Assembly (NCBI GenBank): GCA_024516155.1
Contig: JAJJXM010000014.1
Location: 868,001 to 932,000, forward strand
DNA: 64,000 bases
Direction of reading: 5' to 3'
From: Pyronema omphalodes
Taxonomy: Eukaryota > Ascomycota > Pezizomycetes > Pezizales > Pyronemataceae
Both the position numbers and the translations under genes were made by a program. The notes under the pieces are model-generated. The model made no database searches. It was not told where the DNA came from and saw only the letters and a program-made list of their open reading frames with translations. Shown here one piece after another: positions 1-12,180 of the stretch (within the stretch, counting starts at the first letter, position 1; each line of letters begins with the position of its first letter).

Positions 1-453
1 CGATCATCAGCGAATTATGTAATCACAGACCGTCATACAAAATTCGTCGCTACAACACAGCATAATGATTAGGGCTATGATCTATTATCCACCCGACTCA
101 GAAATAGGACCGATAAATTGTTCCCATTTTTTGTCCTGTGCTTTGTTCCTTTAAATCTGCGGTGGCCTGTTTGGTTAGGAAAGCATGTAACTTGATGTGA
201 TATCTAATCAATTTGGGTTCTCTGATCATTTCAAAGTGATTTCCACAATGGTTGGTGTCCTCGACGTTAGCCAGATTATCTTGGAATACATTTCGAACAT
301 TCTTCAGAAATTGGAATGGCGGCCGGATTAAGCTCTTGTATGTATCACCACTCCTTTTACCTGTAGTATCAGCCGTCATCTTCACCTACAATCCCTTTCC
401 TCCACCTCCATCTAAAACTCTCGTTATATTACAGCAAGACCCCAAGGACCACA
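1..453. other. Upstream intergenic DNA, no gene seen
   Basis: No frame here has a convincing start, domain or splice pattern. The short open frames on both strands look incidental. The last part probably holds the promoter and leader of the gene beginning at 454. Confidence 0.4.
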
Positions 454-1380
454 ATGACTCGAGATAAGAGATGTGGTCGCCCGGAATTCATCGTATGTCA
501 CCGGAGTGAGGTCATGTCGTCCCATTAGTTGACCCTCTCACAGATTCTGCGAACACTACAACTATTGTGTAGCTTAGCAAACCTTGCACTTGCTTTCAGG
601 GCTTCAATCAATGGGGGATGGTATATTTTCGATTTTTGCCGGAATATTATTCAACAATCACCGCTAACAACACCAGGGAGTATCCTCTCGCCCTCGTCAT
701 CTACACAATCAGTACTTTGTGGACCATCTCTGTGCTTGTACACTTCGTGTATGGTCACCTATTACCACTTATGACGGTTCTTATGGAGGGTATTATGGTC
801 GCTCTTATGGTTCTCTCATTCGTGCCTGTCTACTTGACCGAGAACATTACACACCAAACCACGTTTCCGAGTGATTATGGAAATAGCGTCGGAATAAATG
901 CGATCATGTTTCTTGTAGCAACGTGAGATACCCTTCAACCAGCATTTTCTTCAGACTTCTAATTATCACAGTGGACTGTATTTTCTAGGCTTTCTACACT
1001 CATTCTTGATTTTCTTCAAAACTCGCAACGACAGCTCCGGAAGTGAATACGCCAACGGCCGTCAACCTATCTGGACTTCCAGCTCCGAGAACAACACTAA
1101 CGAAACCGATATCGAAAAAAAACTCCCCGGATCTTCGTTGCCCACCAAGGAATCTACAAAATCCTCGGATGATGAAACGGTTGCTGCTGGCGGTATGCCA
1201 AGCTTGGAATTACCACAGGCACAGTATTTGTTGCCGAATACCTTGACCTTGGAAACTCCAGTAACCCATACAATCCTGGGAATGTCTCAAGGATTAGGCC
1301 TTATATGCATGGAAGAGCGTCCTAAAACTGCTGCATCCTCGAAAGCGGCGATTGAAATGTCAGCAGACGACAAAGTCTAG
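454..1380 (+). CDS. Four-helix (MARVEL-like) membrane protein, four exons
   Basis: The best model joins 454-492, 541-620, 677-922 and 972-1380 (258 codons with the TAG stop, 257 aa). The introns are 48, 56 and 49 nt; they start GTATGT, GTATAT and GTGAGA and end CACAG, CCAG and CACAG, and the second has a GCTAAC branch site. All joins keep frame. The product has four hydrophobic segments: near residues 14-31 (LRTLQLLCSLANLALAF), 43-62, 67-91, and one rebuilt across the last intron (NAIMFLVATGLYFLGFLHSF). A hydrophilic Ser/Glu/Thr-rich tail of about 120 residues follows. Four helices with a cytosolic tail fit fungal MARVEL-type plasma-membrane proteins, but there is no diagnostic motif, so the family is inference. 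The ATG at 454 has A at -3 and leads directly into the first donor. Confidence 0.72.
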
Positions 1381-1904
1381 TGAATGGTTGGTTGGAAAAA
1401 CATATTGAGAGTCAATGGGTTTAATGATTGCTATACATATAAAGGGCGTGAACATACATATTTACCATACGTTGTATTCCATAGATTGAGGAAAAGAGGA
1501 GAGTTTATGTGTTTTCCACAATCAGAGATAGTTATACCTTATACCTGTGAAATAGGAGTTTCTGTTGCATTTTTACATGGAATTAAAATATCACTGCTGT
1601 CAAAATTACGAAGTAATTTCTCACAACTGAACACTTACTCGCTTAATACAGCATTATCATCTATATCACCTTATCTCTACAAGCCATGAATAGGCATAGG
1701 TATGGGCATAGTCATAGATATCAACACATCACCGCACGCTGCTTCGTATCTATTTTCAAACAGCAAGTGATTATATACAACAACAAAAGACCCCGCAACC
1801 GGTTATAGATCAAAACAACACTCGCCAATCCCCAACCCAACCCAACCCAACCGAACACAATCCAATCCAATACAAACCACCTATTACCTATTACCGCATA
1901 TAAG
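1381..1904. other. Intergenic 3' flank with short AACCC run
   Basis: A+T-rich flank of the membrane-protein gene. Near 1836-1862 there is a short (AACCC)n-like run. No gene is supported. Confidence 0.4.
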
Positions 1905-2875
1905 ACCCAGACCTCCCAGTCTTACCACCCAGTTCCAAACAAGGCCAAAACGGACTACATATACATACACAGACCGAGACCGTTGAAATATGAGAACTGT
2001 ACAGCGAGTCAGTGACCCAGTTGGGTTTACTATCGATCAGTGATATAGACTGGTCTGGTTGAACTAAGAAAAGTTGAAACTAGTTGTTAGGTTTCGACTG
2101 TTGAATGAATGCAGGGCTTGACATACCAGGGAAACTGCGGAAATTGCTTTATCGACATACATAGAGGAATGGGTTTATGGAGTGGCAATAACGTAATGAA
2201 ATTATATACGGATTAGGTCCCCAGATGCATATGCTTGGAGTCTTGGAGATCTGGAGCTTATCTATGCTATACTATAACCTCTGGACTACCTGGAATCAAT
2301 GGCGGGGGGATGTAAAAAAATGATCTGCATGTATTCGGAAAATAGAAGCTCGGACTCGGTAGTTGTTGCGGGGACTGAAAGTACATACATATCACTGTTC
2401 AATGCTATTTTGAAAAGGGTTGGGAAATCTGGTTACCAGAAGCTGGAGCCTGGTGGAATATATATAAGAAGGGTTGAGATACTGGCGGGTTCGGCTATCG
2501 GTGACTGTGGCGGTGGGTTTAAACTTAAGACGAGGTTGGATATGCTGAATACGTTATTTATTCCCGCATGCACTGGTTCCAGATGCGGTTAAAAAAATGG
2601 TTTGTATTATTTACATTTATCTACCGGACACCGAGTTTGTTTCATCAGTGCGCCTTTAATCAGTGCACTGCGGTTACCTGGTTCTGTGGACTGCTTGAAA
2701 CTGATACGGATGTGTATATGATACGGGATATCAAAAAGTGGATTGTTGGTTCAGGTTACGGTACCTAGGCTAGGATTTTACTCGGTGAACTGGGTGAACT
2801 GGTTATAACGGTTGCGGGGGAGGTCTGTAAAGGATTATGGATTAAGGGTTAAGGATTAAGGGGATTATGTTGTTT

Positions 2876-2947
2876 TTATTTTATTTTATTTTATTTTATT
2901 TTATTTTATTTTATTTTATTTTATTTTATTTTATTTTATTTTATTTT
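2876..2947. repeat. (TTTTA)n microsatellite
   Basis: About 14 head-to-tail copies of a TTTTA pentamer. A short TACAGTTCTTGTT repeat follows at 2955-3016. Confidence 0.9.
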
Positions 2948-3416
2948 TTTTTGCAGTTCTTGTTTACAGTTCTTGTTTACAGTTCTTGTTTACAGTTCTT
3001 GCTTACAGTTCTTGCTAAAAGGTAAATAAAAACGGTGTGTAAGGGAACATAAGATAACATAAATTGTTTTTTTTTTTTTTTCATCAGTTTTGTGTGGTTA
3101 TATTTAATCAGTTGATAACTATTGATTTCGGGCTATATACGTAATCTCTTTAGAAAATTCCCGAGCTTTTATGACGATATCTATTGGTGACATCTCATTG
3201 CTGCATCCATTGTCAGCTGGAATGGGTTGTATCATATGCTGCACACTGCACCAAGAAAGTATAAAAACATGAATTAAAGCAATGAAGCTGTGGAATGTGG
3301 AATGTTTATTCGGGATGGACAAAAAATATCTGTTTAGACTACCTATGTAGATATTCAGGGATGTGCTTTGTGCTCTGGTAATGGGTAATGGGTAATGGGT
3401 ACGGGGGACGAAATAT

Positions 3417-3428
3417 TTTTTTTTTCTT

Positions 3429-3462
<34 letters not shown>

Positions 3463-3746
3463 GAAGGGTTGTTGTTTAGTTGTTTAGTTGTTTAGTTGTT
3501 TAGTTGTTTAGTTGTTTAGTTGTTTAGTTGTTTAGTTGTTTAGTTGTTTAGTTGTTTAGTTGTTTAGTTGTTTAGTTGTTTAGTTGTTTAGTTGTTTAGT
3601 TGTTTAGTTGTTTAGTTGTTTAGTTGTTTAGTTGTTTAGTTGTTTAGTTGTTTAGTTGTTTAGTTGTTTAGTTGTTTAGTTGTTTAGTTGTTTAGTTGTT
3701 TAGTTGTTTAGTTGTTTAGTTGTTTAGTTGTTTAGTTGTTTAGTTG
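3417..3746. repeat. Poly-T run followed by (GTTGTTTA)n octamer array
   Basis: A T-rich tract (3417-3461) is followed at 3471-3746 by about 34 nearly perfect copies of the octamer GTTGTTTA, roughly 275 bp. Copies are uniform, which suggests recent slippage growth. Confidence 0.93.
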
Positions 3747-4269
3747 CTTGCTTTCTTGATCTGTTAATAATTTCCGGAAAATGATTTGTAGCGGACGACG
3801 GACGATGGACGTTGGATGTATAATTGAGATTCTGTATGTATATAGCAATCGTTGCATTAAAAAAAACATTTCACAATGCTGCGTCTTTTATATGCGGAGG
3901 GCATTACAAGTGGAGAATTTATAACGGACCACGGTGATGGCATGAACTTGACATACCCCCCCCCCCCCCCGCCTCCGGTTGCATGAAACTTTTGGTGGAG
4001 GAGGATTATATAGATGCAATTTGTATGGGAAGCTTGTACACACAGGGAATTGATGATGCTAATATGATATATAAATGCTGTAAACTTAGGAAGATGTAGA
4101 ATATCTAGAATATTAGAATATGTTGGCTTGGTGCATATGCTCATGTTATCACCGGAGGCACTATAAACTATGTGCTCCAGATTACCGAAAAACTGACAGG
4201 TTGCGCATACATAGGCCTAGGTTAGAAGCCTGGATCGGTGTATGATCAAACTAACCGACAAATAATCCG

Positions 4270-5228
4270 AAACTGACACAGGGTCCATTTGCAGCTATTA
4301 TGGTTTTGAAAGTTATGAAGGCAATGGTTACTACAGCTGAAATTGATTTATCTACGAAAACCATTGTTACTACAGCTGAAATTGATTTATCTATTACTTT
4401 TTAGACGGGCATTATACGTACACCTTTGCCCATTTATCCTGATTGAAGACTTGCAAGTTGCGTAGCGAGATGAGGCTCTGCTCGCTTCGTATTCGTACAT
4501 ACAAGCACTGCTGTATGACACCATATGCGAAGAGCATACATCATCGGGCTAGCTTAGGACAAAACAGAGCTTATGCCACCACCACCAACTTCCGGCCATC
4601 GAGTTCTGTAGTCTGTAGTCTGTAGTGTGATGCTCTAGTCGTAGATGGTCCGCCGCCATCTCGTTCTGGAAGAGACGGTGCGAAGTGTTGGAGAGAAGAG
4701 AAGAGGGGAAGAGAAGGAGAGAAGAGAAGGAGAGAAGAAGGAGAGAAGAAGAAGAGAAGAAGAAGAGAAGAAGAAGAAGAAGAAAAGAAGAATCGAAACA
4801 GAAGAGAAAAGAAAAATCGAAACAGAAGAGAAAAGAAGAATCGAAACAGAAGCGATGTATGAGAATACCATCTGTGCGCAGCGAAAGTTAAAGTGGCAAA
4901 GGCAAAAAAAATGAAAAAAACAAGGGTCGAAAAAAAACACGACAACGTGAGACCGACCCTTTATTTTGCATAAAAGTGCACGGGCCAAGTTTGGGCCACT
5001 TGAAAGAACTTGAAAAGCTGAGAGCACCTTCTTAAACCGCTGCGGGGAGAATCCACATCACAAACACTGAGAACTTCTCTTAAACCGCTGCCGGGAGAAT
5101 CCACATCACAAACACTGAGAACGAGCACGACACAGACAGCAGCAACGAACGTGAGCGGACTGGACCTGATTACCAAAGCCAGCAGTCAAACGAGCACACG
5201 ACACTGAGCAGAGTTTGAAACTTTAGTT
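4270..5228. repeat. Promoter-like module P1 (first copy of the zinc-transporter upstream region)
   Basis: This block is nearly identical to 7560-8726 (P2) and 11058-12180 (P3). P3 is the DNA directly upstream of the zinc transporter at 12393. P1 contains the GA-rich run (4680-4800), one copy of the 68-bp element that is triplicated in P2 and P3, and a duplicated segment at 5030-5122. It lacks the 82-bp inverted-repeat insertion found in P2 and P3. No transporter coding sequence follows it, so it is a promoter copy without its gene. Confidence 0.8.
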
Positions 5229-5889
5229 CCTCAACGCTATTTTGTAAAGGGTTGGGAAATCTAGTTACATATGTACACTTGCAAAAAAAGGAGGGTTTTG
5301 AAAATGTTTTTGAAAATGTTTTTGAAATGTTTTTGCATGCGAGAAAAATTTTTAGCGCCATGTAGACATTTTTTCACGCTGTAAGCGCGTAATATCGAAA
5401 GCGTTGTTTTGTGCAGACTCTTTGAGCGTCTAAAACACATTGCGGCATCTAAACATCGGCATACTTAGAGAACGCCATAACACTTCGCAATTTTTAGGTG
5501 GTCTGTAGCGCTATGTCCAATAATCCATTTTTGAATTCAATACTGTATATACTGTCGAAATGGTTTTTCAACTGCTGCAAAATATATAATCACATCTTTA
5601 GTGTTTACCAGGCGAAGATAAACGTAGAAGAAAACAAATTGGCTCTGGTCTAGACGTGTAGTTCTCACGACAGCATTTGCATCATCACTCCTGGAGTACT
5701 ACAACCGCTTTGCGCTATGTGGAAGCGTTTTTCTCCTTTCAATTGTTTTCTGCAACGTCGGAAGTGATACGAAGAATCTGCCTATCACTCTAGCTTCTGT
5801 GAGGCCAAACTCCAGCAGTGGCTCCTGCCGCTGAGTACTGGCAGAAGGTATACCTCGCCATGATGCTACAGTGTAACAGTTGTGTGAGA

Positions 5890-6026
5890 TGTATGAGAAA
5901 ATACATTTTTATCACTCATTTCCCACTCAATTGGAATTAGAAAATACATTTTTATCACTCATTTCCCACTCAATTTGAATCAGAAGATACATTTTTATCA
6001 CTCATTTCCCACTCAATTTGAATTAG
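5890..6026. repeat. Three tandem copies of a ~50-bp unit
   Basis: Three units each contain the core CATTTTTATCACTCATTTCC followed by CACTCAATT. The same triplet is at 9388-9524 in the second copy of the large duplication. Confidence 0.88.
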
Positions 6027-7140
6027 TAATTTGGCAATTGCTGTCCAGCGATATTCCAACACTTCTGTTCCTCCACACTCTTCCACTTTGTCTGCCATGA
6101 GACTTCCTTCGCCTTCTTGTCCCGGGCTATCACATTTCTCTCACTCCAACATGCAACCCCCCCAACCTCCACCTCCACCTCCTCCCCGCGCACCGTGGAC
6201 AAATTGCTAATCAAGTGACAGGTACAGTCTTTGCCGAAAAGAATTCCATATTTGAATACGCAATTCAGGTTAGCTAGGACAAATTGCGGATTCTACCACA
6301 ACTGCGCGAATCATTCCTGTAAGCATCAGAGGGCTGACACCTATCCAGGCCGATGCGTTTTCATGGAATTCTAAAGAACCAACGTTGAGTAAGAATTTCA
6401 CTAATAGACACCAGACCTCCCAGTCGTACAAACCAGTTCAAAATGACGACCAAAACGGACTGTACGGACTGTTGGAATATGAGAACTAGAGGAATTGGTT
6501 TATGAAGGGGAAATAAATATTATTCAGTGCGTAAATAACAAAATTCTATACTAATTGTGTCCCCAGAAATCACAACTGACGCCCACGATTGCAGCTCTTG
6601 AGCCCTCAATGGCCTCCAGAGTATCAGCTTGCATTCAATGGCGGTCTGGTACAACGATCCACTTGCATTCGGAAAATAGCAGCTTGGACTCGGCAGTCAT
6701 CGCGGGAACTGAGAGCATGTTCAACGCCATTTTGTAAAGGTTGGGAAATCTGGTTACTAGAAGCTGGTGAAATAAGGAGGGTTGAGATACCGGCAGGCTC
6801 GGCCACCAATGGGTTCAAACGAGGTTGAGTACATTATTTATTCGTGCATGCACTGGTTGCCGATGCGGTTAAACTGGTTTGTATTGACCGAGTCCGTTTA
6901 ATCAGTGCACTGCAGTTACCTGGTTCTATGGAACCCTCAAAACTGAACCAACTGTGTATCCGGGACACCAAAACTGCACCAACTAACTGTGAATTGTCAG
7001 TTCAGTTTACCTGGTTTACGATTTTACCCGGTAAACTGGCTATACGGTTGGGAGGTCTGATAGACACTGCGTGTGGGAATACGTGTTGACTTTATTGTAG
7101 CAACTTCGTGGGGCCACCCCTAATGTTTTGGAAAAACTAG

Positions 7141-7226
7141 GCATTACCGTATAAAAATGACTGAACATTTATCTTATGAATACGCATTACCGTATAAAAA
7201 TGACTGAACATTTATCTTATGAATAC
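7141..7226. repeat. 43-bp direct tandem duplication
   Basis: A unit beginning GCATTACCGTATAAAAATGA occurs twice without a gap (7141-7183, 7184-7226). The same pair is at 10639-10724. Confidence 0.88.
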
Positions 7227-7683
7227 GCATTGAACTCGCCTTCTAACTCTTTTTTGATGCTACCGCCCGAAAATGTCCGCCTCCGGTTGCATAGAACTTT
7301 TGGTGGAGGAGGATTATATGGATGCGATTTGTATGGGAAGCATGTACTTACAGGGAATTGATGATGCTAAATATAATATATAAATGCTGTAAACTGCAGA
7401 AGATCTAGAGATCTTGGCTTGGTGCATATGCTCACACTATCACTGTCGACACTACAAACCACGTGCTCCAGATTACCGAAACTGACGGGGCCTCGATTGG
7501 TGTAGGATCAATCTACTAACAAATAAACCAACCGGAACTGACAGAGGGTTCATTTGCAGCTATTATGGTTCTGAAAGTTATGAAGGCAATGGTTACTACA
7601 GCTGAAATTGATTTATCTACGAAAACCATTGTTACTACAGCTGAAATTGATTTATCTATTACTTTTTAGACGGGCATTATACG

Positions 7684-7765
7684 GTACCGTGACAAAAGTG
7701 ACCGTCACTTTTCTGTGCTAAGCGCCGCGCGGGGTGACGGTCACTTTTGTCCAGCACCTCGTACG
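7684..7765. mobile_element. 82-bp inverted-repeat insertion (MITE- or hairpin-like) in module P2
   Basis: This 82-bp segment is absent from the otherwise matching P1 (around 4412-4420), which reads straight through the junction. It contains a perfect 18-bp inverted repeat, GACAAAAGTGACCGTCAC at 7691-7708 and its complement at 7734-7751, around a 25-nt GC-rich centre. TACG flanks the insertion on both sides, a possible 4-bp target duplication. A very small non-autonomous transposon or palindromic insertion is the likeliest reading. No family is assigned. Confidence 0.6.
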
Positions 7766-8187
7766 TACACCTTTGCCCATTTATCCTGATTGAAGACTTG
7801 CAAGTTGCGTAGCGAGATGAGGCTCTGCTCGCTTCGTATTCGTACATACAAGCACTGCTGTATGACACCATATGCGAAGAGCATACATCATCGGGCTAGC
7901 TTAGGACAAAACAGAGCTTATGCCACCACCACCAACTTCCGGCCATCGAGTTCTGTAGTCTGTAGTCTGTAGTGTGATGCTCTAGTCGTAGATGCTCCGC
8001 CGCCAACTCGTTCTGGAAGAGACGGTGCGAAGTGTTGGAGAGAAGAGAAGAGGGGAAGAGAAGAGGGGAAGAGAAGAGGGGAAGAGAAGAAGAGAAGAAG
8101 GAGAGAAGAAGAAGAGAGAAGAAGAAGAGAAGAAGAAGAAGAAGAAAAGAAGAATCGAAACAGAAGAGAAAAGAAAAATCGAAACAG

Positions 8188-8391
8188 AAGAGAAAAGAAG
8201 AATCGAAACAGAAGCGATGTATGAGAATACCATCTGTGCGCAGCGAAAGTTAAAGAGAAGAAAAGAAGAATCGAAACAGAAGCGATGTATGAGAATACCA
8301 TCTGTGCGCAGCGAAAGTTAAAGAGAAGAAAAGAAGAATCGAAACAGAAGCGATGTATGAGAATACCATCTGTGCGCAGCGAAAGTTAAAG
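8188..8391. repeat. Three tandem copies of a 68-bp unit in P2
   Basis: A 68-bp unit containing ATGTATGAGAATACCATCTG and GCGCAGCGAAAGTTAAA is repeated three times. P1 has a single copy (about 4826-4894). Confidence 0.85.
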
Positions 8392-8726
8392 TGGCAAAGG
8401 CAAAAAAAAAGAAAAAAACAAGGGTCGAAAAAAAACACGACAACGTGAGACCGACCCTTTATTTTGCATAAAAGTGCACGGGCCAAGTTTGGGCCACTTG
8501 AAAGAACTTGAAAAGCTGAGAGCACCTTCTTAAACCGCTGCGGGGAGAATCCACATCACAAACACTGAGAACTTCTCTTAAACCGCTGCCGGGAGAATCC
8601 ACATCACAAACACTGAGAACGAGCACGACACAGACAGCAGCAACGAACGTGAGCGGACTGGACCTGATTACCAAAGCCAGCAGTCAAACGAGCACACGAC
8701 ACTGAGCAGAGTTTGAAACTTTAGTT

Positions 8727-11700
8727 CCTCAACGCTATTTTGTAAAGGGTTGGGAAATCTAGTTACATATGTACACTTGCAAAAAAAGGAGGGTTTTGAA
8801 AATGTTTTTGAAAATGTTTTTGAAATGTTTTTGCATGCGAGAAAAATTTTTAGCGCCATGTAGACATTTTTTCACGCTGTAAGCGCGTAATATCGAAAGC
8901 GTTGTTTTGTGCAGACTCTTTGAGCGTCTAAAACACATTGCGGCATCTAAACATCGGCATACTTAGAGAACGCCATAACACTTCGCAATTTTTAGGTGGT
9001 CTGTAGCGCTATGTCCAATAATCCATTTTTGAATTCAATACTGTATATACTGTCGAAATGGTTTTTCAACTGCTGCAAAATATATAATCACATCTTTAGT
9101 GTTTACCAGGCGAAGATAAACGTAGAAGAAAACAAATTGGCTCTGGTCTAGACGTGTAGTTCTCACGACAGCATTTGCATCATCACTCCTGGAGTACTAC
9201 AACCGCTTTGCGCTATGTGGAAGCGTTTTTCTCCTTTCAATTGTTTTCTGCAACGTCGGAAGTGATACGAAGAATCTGCCTATCACTCTAGCTTCTGTGA
9301 GGCCAAACTCCAGCAGTGGCTCCTGCCGCTGAGTACTGGCAGAAGGTATACCTCGCCATGATGCTACAGTGTAACAGTTGTGTGAGATGTATGAGAAAAT
9401 ACATTTTTATCACTCATTTCCCACTCAATTGGAATTAGAAAATACATTTTTATCACTCATTTCCCACTCAATTTGAATCAGAAGATACATTTTTATCACT
9501 CATTTCCCACTCAATTTGAATTAGTAATTTGGCAATTGCTGTCCAGCGATATTCCAACACTTCTGTTCCTCCACACTCTTCCACTTTGTCTGCCATGAGA
9601 CTTCCTTCGCCTTCTTGTCCCGGGCTATCACATTTCTCTCACTCCAACATGCAACCCCCCCAACCTCCACCTCCACCTCCTCCCCGCGCACCGTGGACAA
9701 ATTGCTAATCAAGTGACAGGTACAGTCTTTGCCGAAAAGAATTCCATATTTGAATACGCAATTCAGGTTAGCTAGGACAAATTGCGGATTCTACCACAAC
9801 TGCGCGAATCATTCCTGTAAGCATCAGAGGGCTGACACCTATCCAGGCCGATGCGTTTTCATGGAATTCTAAAGAACCAACGTTGAGTAAGAATTTCACT
9901 AATAGACACCAGACCTCCCAGTCGTACAAACCAGTTCAAAATGACGACCAAAACGGACTGTACGGACTGTTGGAATATGAGAACTAGAGGAATTGGTTTA
10001 TGAAGGGGAAATAAATATTATTCAGTGCGTAAATAACAAAATTCTATACTAATTGTGTCCCCAGAAATCACAACTGACGCCCACGATTGCAGCTCTTGAG
10101 CCCTCAATGGCCTCCAGAGTATCAGCTTGCATTCAATGGCGGTCTGGTACAACGATCCACTTGCATTCGGAAAATAGCAGCTTGGACTCGGCAGTCATCG
10201 CGGGAACTGAGAGCATGTTCAACGCCATTTTGTAAAGGTTGGGAAATCTGGTTACTAGAAGCTGGTGAAATAAGGAGGGTTGAGATACCGGCAGGCTCGG
10301 CCACCAATGGGTTCAAACGAGGTTGAGTACATTATTTATTCGTGCATGCACTGGTTGCCGATGCGGTTAAACTGGTTTGTATTGACCGAGTCCGTTTAAT
10401 CAGTGCACTGCAGTTACCTGGTTCTATGGAACCCTCAAAACTGAACCAACTGTGTATCCGGGACACCAAAACTGCACCAACTAACTGTGAATTGTCAGTT
10501 CAGTTTACCTGGTTTACGATTTTACCCGGTAAACTGGCTATACGGTTGGGAGGTCTGATAGACACTGCGTGTGGGAATACGTGTTGACTTTATTGTAGCA
10601 ACTTCGTGGGGCCACCCCTAATGTTTTGGAAAAACTAGGCATTACCGTATAAAAATGACTGAACATTTATCTTATGAATACGCATTACCGTATAAAAATG
10701 ACTGAACATTTATCTTATGAATACGCATTGAACTCGCCTTCTAACTCTTTTTTGATGCTACCGCCCGAAAATGTCCGCCTCCGGTTGCATAGAACTTTTG
10801 GTGGAGGAGGATTATATGGATGCGATTTGTATGGGAAGCATGTACTTACAGGGAATTGATGATGCTAAATATAATATATAAATGCTGTAAACTGCAGAAG
10901 ATCTAGAGATCTTGGCTTGGTGCATATGCTCACACTATCACTGTCGACACTACAAACCACGTGCTCCAGATTACCGAAACTGACGGGGCCTCGATTGGTG
11001 TAGGATCAATCTACTAACAAATAAACCAACCGGAACTGACAGAGGGTTCATTTGCAGCTATTATGGTTCTGAAAGTTATGAAGGCAATGGTTACTACAGC
11101 TGAAATTGATTTATCTACGAAAACCATTGTTACTACAGCTGAAATTGATTTATCTATTACTTTTTAGACGGGCATTATACGGTACCGTGACAAAAGTGAC
11201 CGTCACTTTTCTGTGCTAAGCGCCGCGCGGGGTGACGGTCACTTTTGTCCAGCACCTCGTACGTACACCTTTGCCCATTTATCCTGATTGAAGACTTGCA
11301 AGTTGCGTAGCGAGATGAGGCTCTGCTCGCTTCGTATTCGTACATACAAGCACTGCTGTATGACACCATATGCGAAGAGCATACATCATCGGGCTAGCTT
11401 AGGACAAAACAGAGCTTATGCCACCACCACCAACTTCCGGCCATCGAGTTCTGTAGTCTGTAGTCTGTAGTGTGATGCTCTAGTCGTAGATGCTCCGCCG
11501 CCAACTCGTTCTGGAAGAGACGGTGCGAAGTGTTGGAGAGAAGAGAAGAGGGGAAGAGAAGAGGGGAAGAGAAGAGGGGAAGAGAAGAAGAGAAGAAGGA
11601 GAGAAGAAGAAGAGAAGAAGAAGAGAAGAAGAAGAAGAAGAAAAGAAGAATCGAAACAGAAGAGAAAAGAAAAATCGAAACAGAAGAGAAAAGAAGAATC

Positions 11701-12180
11701 GAAACAGAAGCGATGTATGAGAATACCATCTGTGCGCAGCGAAAGTTAAAGAGAAGAAAAGAAGAATCGAAACAGAAGCGATGTATGAGAATACCATCTG
11801 TGCGCAGCGAAAGTTAAAGAGAAGAAAAGAAGAATCGAAACAGAAGCGATGTATGAGAATACCATCTGTGCGCAGCGAAAGTTAAAGTGGCAAAGGCAAA
11901 AAAAAAGAAAAAAACAAGGGTCGAAAAAAAACACGACAACGTGAGACCGACCCTTTATTTTGCATAAAAGTGCACGGGCCAAGTTTGGGCCACTTGAAAG
12001 AACTTGAAAAGCTGAGAGCACCTTCTTAAACCGCTGCGGAGAGAATCCACATCACAAACACTGAGAACGAGCACGACACAGACAGCAGCAACGAACGTGA
12101 GCGGACTGAACCTGATTACAAAGCAGCAGTCAAACGAGCACACGACTGAGCGGAGCTTGAAACGAGCGGAGCTTGAAACT
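8727..12180. repeat. 3,498-bp tandem duplication, copy 2, ending at the zinc-transporter leader
   Basis: Second copy of the 5229-8726 unit. Its right-end module (P3) differs from P2 at its 3' end. It has one copy, not two, of the segment near 12036-12070, and it runs on into the transporter leader with small changes after 12105. Confidence 0.88.
11182..11263. mobile_element. 82-bp inverted-repeat insertion in module P3
   Basis: Same element as at 7684-7765, shifted by 3,498 bp. Its arms are at 11189-11206 and 11232-11249. It lies about 1.1 kb upstream of the transporter start codon. Confidence 0.6.

Larger units (their letters stand above)
1905..4270. repeat. Old, diverged copy of the dispersed repeat seen again at 6410 and 9908
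   Basis: Blocks here match 6410-7600 and 9908-11100 with many substitutions and indels. Examples are the stretch beginning AGACCTCCCAGTC (1911 against 6413), the block near 2290-2590 against 6620-6850, and the block beginning GCCTCCGGTTGCAT (3971 against 7281). It has no credible coding capacity. It has been expanded by simple repeats at 2876-2947, 2955-3016 and 3417-3746. Identity to the later copies rises sharply to the right of about 4270. Confidence 0.7.
5229..8726. repeat. 3,498-bp tandem duplication, copy 1
   Basis: Positions here recur at +3,498 (5170 to 8668, 6023 to 9521, 7790 to 11288) with essentially no differences visible by eye, apart from a 2-bp indel in the GA-rich run. The unit holds non-coding repeat DNA, three copies of a ~50-bp motif (5890-6026), a 43-bp tandem duplication (7141-7226), the 82-bp inverted-repeat insertion (7684-7765) and module P2 at its right end. 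Confidence 0.9.

Noticed and set aside
4571..5027. Long frames on both strands over the GA-rich tract (also near 7918-8525 and 11394-12021)
   Set aside because: They translate simple GA/TC repeats into Arg/Glu/Lys or Ser/Phe/Leu low-complexity peptides and change with repeat length between copies.
7684..11263. CRISPR-like array reading of the repeated segments between 5 and 12 kb
   Set aside because: Repeat spacing is kilobases, the host is eukaryotic, and the repeats are explained by tandem duplication.
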